Assembly: GCA_905339295.1 (NCBI GenBank)
Contig: CAJPFI010000001.1
Location: 26,909 to 90,908, forward strand
Reading direction: 5' to 3'
Length of the DNA: 64,000 nt
Source: Burkholderiales bacterium
GTDB lineage: Bacteria; Pseudomonadota; Gammaproteobacteria; Burkholderiales; Casimicrobiaceae
Shown here piece after piece: positions 8,386 through 17,592 of this stretch. Made by a program: the position numbers and the translations under genes. Numbering within the stretch: the first letter of the stretch is position 1; every line of letters begins with the position of its first letter. Below the pieces are notes generated by a model. It saw only the letters and a list, made by a program, of their open reading frames with translations, ran no database searches and was not told the DNA's origin.

Positions 8386-10235
8386 CAGAACGCGAGCCCT
8401 ACCGAGAAGTGGACGCGAACGCGCCGGTCGTCGTGGCCGTACGCGACGTCGAGCCGGAACGGGCCGATCGGCGTGCGCATCCGCGCGCCGATGCCGTAGC
8501 CGACCGCGGGCTTCGCGAGGTCCCCGGCCTCGTCGCCCGCGTTGCCGGCGTCGACGAAGAGCGCCGCGCCCCAGGTCTCGCTGAACCAGCGCGTGGCCTC
8601 GACGCTCGCGAGCGCGTAGTAGCGTCCGGGCAGCACGGCGCCGTCCCGCTTCACGCCGAGGCTCTGGTACGCGTAGCCGCGCACGGTTGCATCGCCTCCG
8701 GTGCGGAACAGCAGCGTCGACGGAACGCCTTCGCGGGAGCGCGCGAGCACGGCGCCCGCCTCGACGCGAAGCGTCACGCCGCTCGCACGCCCGATCGGAT
8801 GCCATGCCTGGAATTGCGCGATCGCGCGGCCGAAGCCGCGCGTCGATATGCCCGGGATGCCCGCGCCGGCCTGCAACGCGACGACATGGCCCCTCGCAGG
8901 CGCGACGAGGTCGTCGACGTCGCGGCGCGTCCATGCGCCGTCGACGTAGAGCGCGTGCGCGTCGACGGCCTCGCCGCCGTCGGGGCGCTGCTCGTCCACG
9001 TAGTACGCCGCGCCGAACGCGGGCTGCCGCCGCTCGTCGACCGACTGGCGGCGGACGGCGGCGTAGGCGGTGCGCGTGACGAGGCGCTCGATGTCGGTGC
9101 GCTCGACGTGCGCGCCGGCCGAATCGCGCCAGCCTCGCGCGTCGGGCGGGCGGACGAATCGCACCGTGGCGTCCAGCACCTTCGATTCGACGCGCGCGTC
9201 GACGCTGAACTGGATCGCGCGGCCGGCGAAGTCGACGTCGCGCCATGACAGGTTGCCGCGGTAGGCGGTGTCGGTCGAGTAGCCGACGCCGACCTCGATG
9301 CGCTTCGTCGGCGCCTCGATGACGTCGACGCGGACGGCCGCCTCGCCGGCGTGCGCGGGATCGTCGTCGATCGCCGCCTGCACGCTGGCGAAGTAGCCGG
9401 TGGCGTCGAGTCTCCGCAGGAACGCGTGAAGCGCCTCGCGCGAGTACCGGTCACCCTCGACGAGCGTCGAGAAGTTGCGCACGAGCGACACCGGGTAGCG
9501 CACGAGTCCGCGCACCTCGAGCCTGCCGAATCGGAACGGCGGGCCGCTCGCGATCTCGACGTCGAGGTCGGCGGCATGCGCTTCGGGGTCGACGTCGGCG
9601 CGGCTCCGCGCGATCGCCGCCGACGCGTACGGGCTCGCGCGGATCGCCTCGACCGCGCGGGACTTCGCGGCTTCCCACGCGTCCTGCCGGAAGACGCTGC
9701 CGCGTCCGAGCAGCCAGCCGCCCTGGGCGCTCGCGATCGCGTCGGTCCCGGCCGGCACGTCGTCCTGGGCAGCGCCGGTCACGGCGACGCGCACCGAGCG
9801 CACGCGCGTCGCTTCGCCCGGGACGAGCGTCAGCGTCACCGCGAACGGCTCGACGGAGCGGTCGATCGCGACGGTCGCCTGCGCCGAGAAGTGGCCTTCC
9901 GCGTCGGCGACGGCGCGCGCCTGCCCGCTCGCCTCGCGCGCGAGGCGCGCGAGCAATGGCTCGGTCATGTCGGCGTAGTCCTGCCAGCGGACGAGATCGA
10001 CGTTCTGCCTCAGCGCCGGCACGAACGACGGCGGCGCGTCGATCGATACGCGATAGCGAACGGCGTCCGGCGCGCGTTCTGCCGGGCGCGCGACGCCGGA
10101 AACCGGCGTCGGATCGGGAGGCGGGGAGGTGGCCTGGGCGGCGGCGTCAGTCGCCGCGAGGGCGAAGCACGCCGTCGCCAGCGATGCCGCTGCTCGACGG
10201 CGCCGGGTCGCAGGTGCCGGAGCAGCGTGGGCCAT
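8385..10235 (-). CDS. tamA: Translocation and assembly module outer-membrane subunit TamA (Omp85 family)
   Basis: An outer-membrane beta-barrel of the BamA superfamily that partners TamB. The 616-residue product has a signal peptide (cleavage after about residue 34, TDAAAQA), POTRA-type periplasmic repeats (RYPVSLVRNFSTLVEGDRYS is in the last), and a C-terminal barrel with the Omp85 features GGDATVRGYAYQSLG and the terminal aromatic strand HFSVGLAF. The ATG at 10235 is chosen because it begins the signal peptide directly; the frame is open further upstream with no signal there. Its first 89 bp overlap the preceding lipoprotein gene. Confidence 0.92.
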   Translation of the reverse strand: MAHAAPAPATRRRRAAASLATACFALAATDAAAQATSPPPDPTPVSGVARPAERAPDAVRYRVSIDAPPSFVPALRQNVDLVRWQDYADMTEPLLARLAREASGQARAVADAEGHFSAQATVAIDRSVEPFAVTLTLVPGEATRVRSVRVAVTGAAQDDVPAGTDAIASAQGGWLLGRGSVFRQDAWEAAKSRAVEAIRASPYASAAIARSRADVDPEAHAADLDVEIASGPPFRFGRLEVRGLVRYPVSLVRNFSTLVEGDRYSREALHAFLRRLDATGYFASVQAAIDDDPAHAGEAAVRVDVIEAPTKRIEVGVGYSTDTAYRGNLSWRDVDFAGRAIQFSVDARVESKVLDATVRFVRPPDARGWRDSAGAHVERTDIERLVTRTAYAAVRRQSVDERRQPAFGAAYYVDEQRPDGGEAVDAHALYVDGAWTRRDVDDLVAPARGHVVALQAGAGIPGISTRGFGRAIAQFQAWHPIGRASGVTLRVEAGAVLARSREGVPSTLLFRTGGDATVRGYAYQSLGVKRDGAVLPGRYYALASVEATRWFSETWGAALFVDAGNAGDEAGDLAKPAVGYGIGARMRTPIGPFRLDVAYGHDDRRVRVHFSVGLAF

Positions 10236-10539
10236 CGACGTCAGACGTAGGGCTCGACGGATCGTCGCCGAGCGGCGCATAGGGCGGATGGTCGGGCGAC
10301 CAGCCGCGCGGATAGTCGAGCGGACGCGGCTCCGGCGGCGCGACGAGGTCGGGAGAGACCAGCGGCCGCAGCGTCGGCACCTCGCGGCGCGGCCAGTCGA
10401 GCTGCAACTCGCTCGGCGCGCCGCCGAGGAACCAGAGGACGGGATCGGTGCGGACGTGGCCGTAGCGATCGTTCCAGCTCGCGCAGCCGGCGAGCGCGGA
10501 CGCGGCGAGCGCAACGAGGACGAGCGGGGCGCGGCGCAT
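10147..10539 (-). CDS. Small putative lipoprotein upstream of tamA
   Basis: A 130-residue product with a lipoprotein signal: MRRAPLVLVALAASALAGC, lipobox LAGC with Cys19. The mature part is Pro/Asp-rich and contains a WNDRYGHVRTDPVLWFLGG segment, which reads as a conserved core, followed by a low-complexity tail. The start is supported by AGGAG 7-8 bp upstream. I do not recognise the family. It is the first gene of a minus-strand unit with tamA and tamB, so an outer-membrane role is inferred only from position. The last 89 bp overlap tamA, so the true tail may be non-essential. Confidence 0.7.
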   Translation of the reverse strand: MRRAPLVLVALAASALAGCASWNDRYGHVRTDPVLWFLGGAPSELQLDWPRREVPTLRPLVSPDLVAPPEPRPLDYPRGWSPDHPPYAPLGDDPSSPTSDVDGPRCSGTCDPAPSSSGIAGDGVLRPRGD

Positions 10540-11049
10540 GGCGGTCTCCTGTTCCACGGTCGGGCGTGTCGCCGGCGAGGCGACGCGCATCGGGCCGGGG
10601 CACGTTAGTGTCTCACAACCCCTCCGCGGGAAACATGCCGCGGCGACGGCCCCGTCGCCCGGATTCGCGCTTCCGTGGCTGAAATGTCACGCCAGCGCCG
10701 GCGGCGGCCGGGATCGCGACGCCATCGGTCGGGCATCCGCATGCCTGATTCCCGGCATGGGTTCACGCGATCCTGCGCAAGGGCCGATCACGGGCGGCAG
10801 TCCGTCATGCCGCCGGCATGAAGCGCTCGTCGCGCCGCCGGCGCGTCGGTGCCGCCGCCGACCGCCGGATTTTCGCCAATCGGGGTCGCCGGGACGCTTC
10901 GGATCGAACATTCGTTCGATGCGTGGGAGGGATGCGGTACTTCTTCTCGCGTACTACCTTCGAATACATGCCTAAGTTGCTGTTTATTAGGGTCTTGCCA
11001 TTCTGTGGTGAAATCGGCGCTAAGTGATTGTTCGGACAGCGGAAATTCG
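10540..11049. other. Intergenic region between the tam unit and mraZ
   Basis: I see no convincing gene in this 510-bp stretch. It contains a hairpin GGCGACGG/CCGTCGCC at 10642-10659 and inverted CATGCC/GGCATG pairs around 10740-10820. From about 10930 the composition falls from about 70% GC to near 50%, which usually marks a regulatory region; it leads into the mraZ promoter. I looked for an RNase P RNA core here and did not find one. Confidence 0.5.
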
Positions 11050-11079
11050 TTGACCGCGGTCCGGATCGGCGTTTATAGT
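11050..11079 (+). promoter_or_regulatory. Pmra: promoter of the mra/dcw cluster
   Basis: TTGACC (11050-11055, 5 of 6 to consensus) and TATAGT (11074-11079, 5 of 6) are separated by 18 bp. It is one of the best sigma-70 matches in the window. Transcription should start near 11086, directly at the MraZ repeats, which fits autoregulation. Confidence 0.7.
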
Positions 11080-11087
11080 GGCGACAA

Positions 11088-11112
11088 GTGGGGAAATGTG
11101 GGTTTGGGTGGG
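11088..11112 (+). promoter_or_regulatory. MraZ operator: three GTGGG repeats at 10-bp spacing
   Basis: GTGGG occurs at 11088-11092, 11098-11102 and 11108-11112, that is TGGG repeats with exact 10-bp periodicity on one DNA face. This matches the known operator of E. coli MraZ (TGGG repeats with 5-6 bp between). It lies just downstream of the promoter, so bound MraZ would block transcription of its own operon. Confidence 0.85.
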
Positions 11113-11214
11113 GTCCAGACGACGATTCGGGACCCCTGCCCGATGCCGGGATCCCGGGCCATGGCATCGTGGGAGGAGACGTTGGACAAGGCGGCAAGGG
11201 AGGGCGAGCGGCCG

Positions 11215-11667
11215 ATGCCGGTGTTCCGCGGCGTCACCGAACTCGCCCTCGACGCGAAGGGTCGCCTCGCGATCCCCGCCCGCCATCGCGACGCGATCGT
11301 CGCGCAAAGCGGCTCGCATCTCGTGCTCACCGCCGATCCGTCCCGCTGCCTGCTCCTCTATCCGCTCGCGGCATGGGAGCCGATCCAGCAGCGGCTGATG
11401 TCGCTGTCGTCGTTCGACGAGCGCATCCGCGGGCTGCAGCGGCTCATCGTCGGGCACGCCGACGACGTCGAGATCGACGCGGCCGGCCGCATTCTCGTGC
11501 CGCCTGCGCTGCGGCGCTACGCGTCGCTCGACAGGCGCGCCGTGCTCGTCGGGCAGGGACGCAAGTTCGAGCTGTGGGACGACGCGGCGTGGGCCGCGCG
11601 CACCGCGCAGGCGATCGCGTTCGACGGCGGCGGGCTGCCGCCGGATCTCGACGGTTTCTCGCTCTGA
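11215..11667 (+). CDS. mraZ: Transcriptional regulator MraZ
   Basis: MraZ is a ring-forming SpoVT-AbrB type DNA-binding protein that represses the dcw operon. The 150-residue product has two copies of the DxxGR motif: [13 protein letters not shown] near the start and [13 protein letters not shown] in the second half. The ATG at 11215 ([10 protein letters not shown]) has AGGGAGG about 10 bp upstream. A GTG at 11221 would give the textbook MFRGV start, and an ATG at 11161 is also in frame but has no ribosome-binding site. The stop overlaps the rsmH start as TGATG. The operator is described separately. Confidence 0.95.
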   Translation: MPVFRGVTELALDAKGRLAIPARHRDAIVAQSGSHLVLTADPSRCLLLYPLAAWEPIQQRLMSLSSFDERIRGLQRLIVGHADDVEIDAAGRILVPPALRRYASLDRRAVLVGQGRKFELWDDAAWAARTAQAIAFDGGGLPPDLDGFSL

Positions 11668-12650
11668 TGTCCGATGGGACCCATCTCAGCGTCCTGCTCG
11701 AAGAGTCGGTCGCCGCGCTGGCGCTGCGCGAGGACGGGACCTACGTCGACGCGACGTTCGGGCGCGGAGGTCACGCGCGCGCGATCCTCGCGCGCCTCGG
11801 ACCGGCGGGACGCGTCGTCGCGATCGACCGCGATCCGGAGGCCGGGCCGGCCGCCGCCGCGATCGGCGATGCGCGGCTCGACTTCCGGCGCGCGCGCTTC
11901 TCGGCGCTCGACGACGTGCTCGACGCGCTCGCGATCGGGCAAATCGACGGCGTGCTGCTCGACCTCGGCATCTCGTCGCCGCAGATCGACACGCCCGCGC
12001 GCGGATTCTCGTTCCGGCACGACGGCCCGCTCGACATGCGCATGGATCCCGACGCGGGGGAATCGGCCGCCGCGTTCATCGCCCGCGCGTCGCTGCGCGA
12101 ACTGACGGAGGTCATCCGCGACCATGGTGAAGAACGGCTTGCTCAACCGATTGCAAGAGCAATTGCTGCGGCTCGCGCGGTCGGCCCCGTCGTCACGACC
12201 CGGCAGCTGGCCGCGATCGTGGCCCAAGCCGTCGGCTCGCGCACGCGGGGTGATTGGCGTCAGGATCCGGCCACGCGCACGTTCCAGGCCCTTCGGATCG
12301 CGGTGAACGAGGAACTCGCCGAACTCGAGCGCGTGCTGCCGCGCGCGGTCGCGCGGCTGCGCGAAGGCGGTCGCCTCGCCGTCATCAGCTTCCATTCGCT
12401 CGAGGACCGCATCGTCAAGCGCTTCATCGCGCGCGCCTCGGCGCCGTTCGGCGGCGACCCGCGCCTCGCGCGCGTGCCGATCGCGGACGCCGACCTGCCG
12501 CCGCCGCCGCTCGCCGCGGTCGGGCGCGCGATCCGCCCGTCGCAGGCCGAGTGCGACGCGAACCCGCGCGCGCGCAGCGCGGTCCTGCGCGTCGCGCGGC
12601 GCACCGGCGCGCCGCTGCCGGGCGACTGGCCCGCTCCCGGCACAGCGTGA
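11667..12650 (+). CDS. rsmH: 16S rRNA (cytosine-1402-N4)-methyltransferase RsmH
   Basis: RsmH (MraW) methylates N4 of C1402 in the decoding centre of 16S rRNA using S-adenosylmethionine. The 327-residue product has [10 protein letters not shown] at the start, the SAM-binding [14 protein letters not shown], the [12 protein letters not shown] block and the late block [14 protein letters not shown]. Length is normal. It is the second gene of the cluster, overlapping mraZ by one base. Confidence 0.96.
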   Translation: MSDGTHLSVLLEESVAALALREDGTYVDATFGRGGHARAILARLGPAGRVVAIDRDPEAGPAAAAIGDARLDFRRARFSALDDVLDALAIGQIDGVLLDLGISSPQIDTPARGFSFRHDGPLDMRMDPDAGESAAAFIARASLRELTEVIRDHGEERLAQPIARAIAAARAVGPVVTTRQLAAIVAQAVGSRTRGDWRQDPATRTFQALRIAVNEELAELERVLPRAVARLREGGRLAVISFHSLEDRIVKRFIARASAPFGGDPRLARVPIADADLPPPPLAAVGRAIRPSQAECDANPRARSAVLRVARRTGAPLPGDWPAPGTA

Positions 12651-12660
12651 GGATCCCGCG

Positions 12661-12936
12661 ATGACTCGCGTCAACCTGCTCCTGCTCGCGGTCCTGGCCG
12701 CGTGCGCGATCTCGCTCGTGACCACCCGCCACCAGGCGCGGAGCCTGTTCGTCGAGCTCGAGCGCGAGCAGTCGCGCGCCCGCGCCTACGAGGTCGAGCA
12801 CGGCCAGCTGCAGCTCGAGCAATCGACCTGGTCGATGCCGGCACGCGTCGAGAAGTTCGCGCGCGAGCAGTTGCACATGCAGGTGCCCGGCGCGGGGCGC
12901 GTCGAGGTGGTCGAGCTCGCGGGAGGACGGCGATGA
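12661..12936 (+). CDS. ftsL: Cell division protein FtsL
   Basis: FtsL is a short bitopic protein that forms the FtsQLB complex and activates FtsWI at the septum. The 91-residue product has a short cytoplasmic tip, one transmembrane helix (about residues 4-21) and a periplasmic coiled coil (about 25-60) followed by a conserved PARVEKFARE segment. It lies 10 bp after rsmH and overlaps ftsI by ATGA. Confidence 0.92.
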   Translation: MTRVNLLLLAVLAACAISLVTTRHQARSLFVELEREQSRARAYEVEHGQLQLEQSTWSMPARVEKFAREQLHMQVPGAGRVEVVELAGGRR

Positions 12937-14681
12937 GCGCGTCGGCGACGCTCGCCCGCCGGCGCGGCCGCGCGCCGGGCGGTCCGGCGATCTCCGGCGT
13001 GCGCGCGGCGGTCCTGTTCGGCGGGCTCGCGCTCCTGTTCGCGCTGCTCGGCGGACGCTCGCTCTACCTGCAGTGGTTCGACAACGCGTTCCTGCAGGAG
13101 CGCGGCGCGGCGCGGTACTCGCGCGAGCTCGAGCTGCCCGCACATCGGGGCCGCATCGTCGACCGTCACGGCGAGGCGCTCGCCGTCTCGACGCCGGTCA
13201 AGTCGCTGTGGGCGTTTCCGGGCCAGCTCGAGATGACCGACGACGACTTCGCGCGCCTCGCGCGCCTGGTCGACGTCAGGCCGGCGGTGCTGAAGAAGCG
13301 CGTCGACGACGCGGACAACTTCGTCTACCTCGCGAAGCTCCTGTCGCCGGAGGTCGCGGAGCGCGCGCTCGCGCTGCGCATCAGGGGGCTGAACGAGGAA
13401 ACCGCGTTCCGGCGCTATTACCCGGGAGGCGAGGTGACGAGTCACGTGCTCGGCTTCACCGGCGACCGCGATGCCGGGCAGGAGGGCATCGAGCTCGCAC
13501 AGCAGGCGTGGCTCGCCGGCGTCCCGGGCAGCCGGCGCGTGATCATCAACCCGCGCGGCGAGGCGGTCGAGGACGTCGCCTCGATCCGTGCGCCGCAGGA
13601 GGGCCGCGACCTCGCACTGTCGCTCGACTCGCGCCTGCAGTACCTCGCGTTCCGCGAGCTGAAGGCCGCGGTCGAGGCGAACCGCGCGAAGGCCGGCGGG
13701 CTCGTGATCCTCGACGTGCAGACCGGCGAGATCCTCGCGCTCGCGAACCTGCCGGCGTACAACCCGAACGCGCGCGATCGCGTCGCGCGCGAGCGCATGC
13801 GCAATCGCGCGCTCACCGACGTGTTCGAGCCCGGGTCGACGCTGAAGCCGTTCGCCGTCGCGGCCGCGCTCGACGCGGGCGCCGTTCGGCCCGACACGCC
13901 GGTCGCGACGGAGGGCGGCAGGCTCACGATCGGGTCCGCCACGGTCCACGACGCGCACCCGGCCGGGACGCTCACCGTCGAGCAGGTGATCCAGAAGTCG
14001 TCGAACGTCGGCGCCGCGAAGATCGCGCTGAAGCTGCCCGCGCAGACGCTGTGGCAGAAGCTCGCCGACGCCGGCTTCGGCACGCCGCCGAAGACCGGGT
14101 TTCCCGGCGAGGTGAGCGGTCGGCTGCGCCCGGCGAAATCGTGGAAGCCGATCGAGCAGGCGACGATCAGCTACGGGCACGGCATCTCGGTGAACCTCGT
14201 GCAGCTCGCCCGCGCCTACACGGTGTTCGCCACCGGCGGCGAGCTCAAGCCGGTCACGCTGTTCAAGACCGGCGCGCCGGTCGCGGGCCGGCCGGCCGTC
14301 AAGCGCGAGACCGCGCTCGCGGTGCGCCGGATGCTCGAGCTCGCGGTGCTGCCCGGCGGCACCGCGCCGCGCGCGCAGGTGCCCGGCTACCGCGTCGCGG
14401 GCAAGACCGGCACGGCGCACAAGCTCGAGGGGCGCGGCTATGCGGCCGACCGGTACGTGAGCTCGTTCGTCGGCTTCGCTCCGGCCTCGAACCCGCGCAT
14501 CGTCGTCGCGGTGATGATCGACGAGCCGTCCGCCGGGCAATACTACGGCGGCACGGTCGCGGCGCCGGTGTTCTCGGCCGTCACCGGGTCGGCGCTGCGC
14601 ATGCTGGGCGTGCCGACCGACGCGCCGGTCGACAACGTGATCCTGCCGCCGGAAGGCGCCGAGATCCGCGAGGAGACGTGA
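12933..14681 (+). CDS. ftsI: Peptidoglycan D,D-transpeptidase FtsI (PBP3)
   Basis: The septal transpeptidase that cross-links peptidoglycan together with FtsW. The 582-residue class B PBP has an N-terminal membrane anchor (about residues 22-47), the dimerisation/pedestal region with the RGRIVDRHG box, and the transpeptidase domain. The catalytic motifs are S302-T-L-K305 (in FEPGSTLKPF), S356-S-N and K491-T-G-T. All key residues are present. Start ATG overlaps the ftsL stop (ATGA); the stop overlaps murE by one base. Confidence 0.96.
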   Translation: MSASATLARRRGRAPGGPAISGVRAAVLFGGLALLFALLGGRSLYLQWFDNAFLQERGAARYSRELELPAHRGRIVDRHGEALAVSTPVKSLWAFPGQLEMTDDDFARLARLVDVRPAVLKKRVDDADNFVYLAKLLSPEVAERALALRIRGLNEETAFRRYYPGGEVTSHVLGFTGDRDAGQEGIELAQQAWLAGVPGSRRVIINPRGEAVEDVASIRAPQEGRDLALSLDSRLQYLAFRELKAAVEANRAKAGGLVILDVQTGEILALANLPAYNPNARDRVARERMRNRALTDVFEPGSTLKPFAVAAALDAGAVRPDTPVATEGGRLTIGSATVHDAHPAGTLTVEQVIQKSSNVGAAKIALKLPAQTLWQKLADAGFGTPPKTGFPGEVSGRLRPAKSWKPIEQATISYGHGISVNLVQLARAYTVFATGGELKPVTLFKTGAPVAGRPAVKRETALAVRRMLELAVLPGGTAPRAQVPGYRVAGKTGTAHKLEGRGYAADRYVSSFVGFAPASNPRIVVAVMIDEPSAGQYYGGTVAAPVFSAVTGSALRMLGVPTDAPVDNVILPPEGAEIREET

Positions 14682-16153
14682 TGGCGGCCGCCCCGTTCGA
14701 CGCCGTCGCGCTGCTCGCCCGCCTGGGAATGACGCCGCGCCGCGTCACGTCGGACAGCCGGCGCGTGGACGCGGGCGACGCGTTCGCGGCGTGGCCGGGC
14801 TCGCGCGTGGACGGCCGCGCGTTCATTCCCGACGCGATCGCGCGCGGTGCGGGCGCCGTGCTGTGGGAATCGCGCGATTACCGCTGGAACCCCGACTGGA
14901 CGGTGGCGAACGCCGGGGTCGAGCGGCTCGCGGCGAAACTCGGCTACATCGCGAACGTCGTCTACGGCAGCCCTTCGCGCGAACTGTGGATGGTCGGCAT
15001 CACCGGGACGAACGGCAAGACGACGACGTCCCAGTGGATCGCGCAGGCGCTCGACGGCGCGGGCCGTCGCTGCGGCGTGATCGGCACGCTGGGCATCGGA
15101 CTCGTCGGCGCGCTCGAGCCCGCGCCCAACACGACGCCGGACGCGGCGGTGCTTCACGAGACGCTCGCCGGCTTCCGCGCGTCGGGCGCCAGGGCGGCGT
15201 CGGTCGAAGTCTCGTCGATCGGCCTCGACCAGGGCCGCGTGAACGGCGCGACCTTCGACGTCGCGGTATTCACGAACCTCACGCGCGACCACCTCGACTA
15301 CCACGGCACGATGAGCGCGTACGGCGCCGCGAAGGAGCGGCTGTTCTCGTGGCCCGGCCTCGCGTGCTCGGTGATCAACGCCGACGACCCGTTCGGCCAG
15401 CGGCTGATCGACGAGGTGCGCGGGCGCGGCGGGCGCGCGATGTCCTACGGGCTCGCGAACGCGGAGGTCGCCGCGATCGGCGTCGCGATGGGGCCGCGCG
15501 GGCTGTCGCTCAACGTGTCGACGCCGTGGGGGCGCGGCGCGGTCGAGACCGGCGTCGTCGGCGCGTTCAACGTGTCGAACCTGCTCGCGACGCTCGGCGC
15601 GCTGCTCGCGAGCGACGTGGAGCTCGACCCCGCGCTCGAGGCGCTCGCGCGCCTCACGCCGCCGCCGGGCCGCATGGAACGCCACGGCGGGGGCGACCGG
15701 CCGCTGGCCGTCGTCGACTACGCCCACACGCCCGATGCGCTGGAGAAGGTGCTCATGGCGCTGCGCCCGGCGGTGGCGCCGGGCCGCGAGCTCGTGTGCG
15801 TGTTCGGCTGCGGCGGCGACCGCGACCCCGGCAAGCGTCAGGTGATGGGCCGCATCGCGGGCGAGCTCGCCGACCGCGTCGTCGTGACCAGCGACAACCC
15901 GCGTTTCGAGGACCCCGCCGCGATCGCGGGCGCGGTGACGAAGGGCGTCGTCGAGTCGGGGCGCCGGCGCTGGCTCGTCGAGCTCGACCGCGCGGCCGCG
16001 ATCGCGGCCGCCGTGAACGCCGCGAAGCGCGGCGACGTCGTGCTCGTCGCCGGCAAGGGGCACGAGGCCACCCAGGAGATCGCCGGCGAGCGCAGGCCGT
16101 ACTCCGACGCGCGCGCCGTCGACGACGCGCTCGCCGCGTGGGGCGGTGCATGA
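14681..16153 (+). CDS. murE: UDP-N-acetylmuramoyl-tripeptide synthetase MurE (meso-diaminopimelate adding)
   Basis: A cytoplasmic Mur ligase that adds the third residue to UDP-MurNAc-L-Ala-D-Glu. The 490-residue product has the ATP-binding GTNGKTTT (Lys113) and, near residue 405, the DNPR motif that in this family selects meso-diaminopimelate rather than lysine. That fits a Gram-negative wall. The start has AGGAG just upstream and lies on the ftsI stop (TGATG). The stop overlaps murF. Confidence 0.96.
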   Translation: MAAAPFDAVALLARLGMTPRRVTSDSRRVDAGDAFAAWPGSRVDGRAFIPDAIARGAGAVLWESRDYRWNPDWTVANAGVERLAAKLGYIANVVYGSPSRELWMVGITGTNGKTTTSQWIAQALDGAGRRCGVIGTLGIGLVGALEPAPNTTPDAAVLHETLAGFRASGARAASVEVSSIGLDQGRVNGATFDVAVFTNLTRDHLDYHGTMSAYGAAKERLFSWPGLACSVINADDPFGQRLIDEVRGRGGRAMSYGLANAEVAAIGVAMGPRGLSLNVSTPWGRGAVETGVVGAFNVSNLLATLGALLASDVELDPALEALARLTPPPGRMERHGGGDRPLAVVDYAHTPDALEKVLMALRPAVAPGRELVCVFGCGGDRDPGKRQVMGRIAGELADRVVVTSDNPRFEDPAAIAGAVTKGVVESGRRRWLVELDRAAAIAAAVNAAKRGDVVLVAGKGHEATQEIAGERRPYSDARAVDDALAAWGGA

Positions 16154-17592
16154 TGGACCTCGCCGCCGCCGCCGCCGCCGTGCACGGCCGGGTCCGCGGC
16201 GCCAACGTCCGGTTCGCGCGCGTGACGACCGACTCGCGCGCGGTCGAGGCCGGCGATCTCTTCGTCGCGCTGCCGGGCGAGCGCTTCGACGGGCACGACT
16301 TCGTCGCGAGCGCGTTCGACCGCGGCGCCGCGGCGGCGCTCGTCGCGGAAGGGCGCGGCGCGTTCGCCGGCCCGGTCGTCGCGGTCGCGGATCCGCTGGC
16401 CGCGCTCGGCAGGCTCGCCGCCGACTGGCGCGCGCGCTTCGCGATCCCGCTCGCCGTCGTCGTCGGCAGCAACGGCAAGACCACGGTCAAGGACATGATC
16501 GCGTCGATCCTGCGCGAGCGGTTCGGCGCGGAAGGCGCGCTCGCGACGGCGGGCAACTTGAACAACGCGATCGGGCTGCCGCTCACGCTGCTGCGCCTGC
16601 GCGACGGCCATCGCGCGGCCGTCGTCGAGCTCGGGATGAATCATCGCGGCGAGTCGCGCGAGCTCGCCGCCATCGCGCGGCCGACCATCGTCGTCGTCAA
16701 CAACGCGCAGCGCGAGCACCAGGAGTTCCTGGCGAGCGTCGCTGAGGTCGCCGCGGAGCACGCCGATGCGGTCGCGGCGCTGCCGCCCGGCGGAATCGCG
16801 GTGCTCAACGCCGACGACCCGTCGTGCGGCGTGTGGCGCGATGCCGCGGATCGGGCGGGCGCGCAGGTGCGCACGTTCGCGCTGCGCGTGCCCGCCGACG
16901 TCACGGCGCGGGTCTCGCGCGGCGCGGACGGCAGCGACCTCGCGATTCGAACCTGGGTCGGGGAGGTGCGGGCGCATCTCGCCGTCCCGGGCGAGCCGAT
17001 GGCGCGCAACGCGCTCGCCGCGGCCGCGGCGGCGCTCTCGGCCGGCGCCACGCTCGACGCCGTCGCGCACGGCCTCGCGTCGTTCCGTCCCGCGGCCGGA
17101 CGCCTCGTGGCGATGCGTGCGCGGTCGGGCGCGCTCCTCATCGACGACAGCTACAACGCGAATCCCGACTCGGTGCGCGCCGCGATCGACGTGCTCGCCC
17201 GCGCGCCCGGCACGCGCTGGCTCGTGCTGGGGGACATGGGCGAAGTCGGCGCCGAGGGACCCTCGTTCCACCGCGAAGTCGGCGCGTACGCGCGCGAACG
17301 CGGCATCGACCGGCTGGAGGCGACCGGCGCGCTCGCGCGTCACGCCGCCGACGCGTTCGGCCCGGGCGCGCGCTGGCACGCGGACGTCGACGCGCTGGTG
17401 AGCGCGGTGGCGCCCGCGGCGCGTGCGGGCGTCGCGATCCTCGTCAAGGGCTCGCGCTTCATGCGCATGGAGCGCGTGGTCGCCGCGCTCGGGGGCGTGA
17501 TCTCTCCGGCGCGCGCTTCGCCTGACTCCGCCGGGGGGGCGGGCCGTCCCCGGGGCGGCCCCTCGGACGGCGCAGCCGGGGGAGGCCACTGA
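16150..17592 (+). CDS. murF: UDP-N-acetylmuramoyl-tripeptide-D-alanyl-D-alanine ligase MurF
   Basis: MurF adds the D-Ala-D-Ala dipeptide to finish the cytoplasmic pentapeptide precursor. The 480-residue product has the P-loop [10 protein letters not shown] (Lys110), the NHRGE segment and the [10 protein letters not shown] block, in Mur-ligase order. Two ATGs in tandem at 16150 and 16153 are possible starts; the first makes an ATGA overlap with murE. The last ~28 residues are an unusual Gly/Pro/Ser/Ala-rich tail encoded by a GC-rich palindromic stretch, making the protein longer than the usual ~450. Confidence 0.95.
   Translation: MMDLAAAAAAVHGRVRGANVRFARVTTDSRAVEAGDLFVALPGERFDGHDFVASAFDRGAAAALVAEGRGAFAGPVVAVADPLAALGRLAADWRARFAIPLAVVVGSNGKTTVKDMIASILRERFGAEGALATAGNLNNAIGLPLTLLRLRDGHRAAVVELGMNHRGESRELAAIARPTIVVVNNAQREHQEFLASVAEVAAEHADAVAALPPGGIAVLNADDPSCGVWRDAADRAGAQVRTFALRVPADVTARVSRGADGSDLAIRTWVGEVRAHLAVPGEPMARNALAAAAAALSAGATLDAVAHGLASFRPAAGRLVAMRARSGALLIDDSYNANPDSVRAAIDVLARAPGTRWLVLGDMGEVGAEGPSFHREVGAYARERGIDRLEATGALARHAADAFGPGARWHADVDALVSAVAPAARAGVAILVKGSRFMRMERVVAALGGVISPARASPDSAGGAGRPRGGPSDGAAGGGH
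17541..17561. repeat. Imperfect palindrome forming the 3' tail of murF
   Basis: This is a 21-bp imperfect palindrome: outer arms GGGCCG/CGGCCC around a CCCCGGGG core, set in a GC-only tract (about 17530-17590). It lies inside the murF reading frame just before mraY. It resembles the short GC-rich palindromes seen between genes elsewhere and looks like an element that the gene has read into. Confidence 0.5.

Noticed and set aside
10538..10975. 145-codon plus-strand frame before mraZ
   Set aside because: No motif or ribosome-binding site, with biased composition and in a regulatory region.
10540..11049. Possible RNase P RNA gene, often near mraZ in this lineage
   Set aside because: The conserved GAGGAAAGTCCGGGC-type core is absent on both strands by eye.
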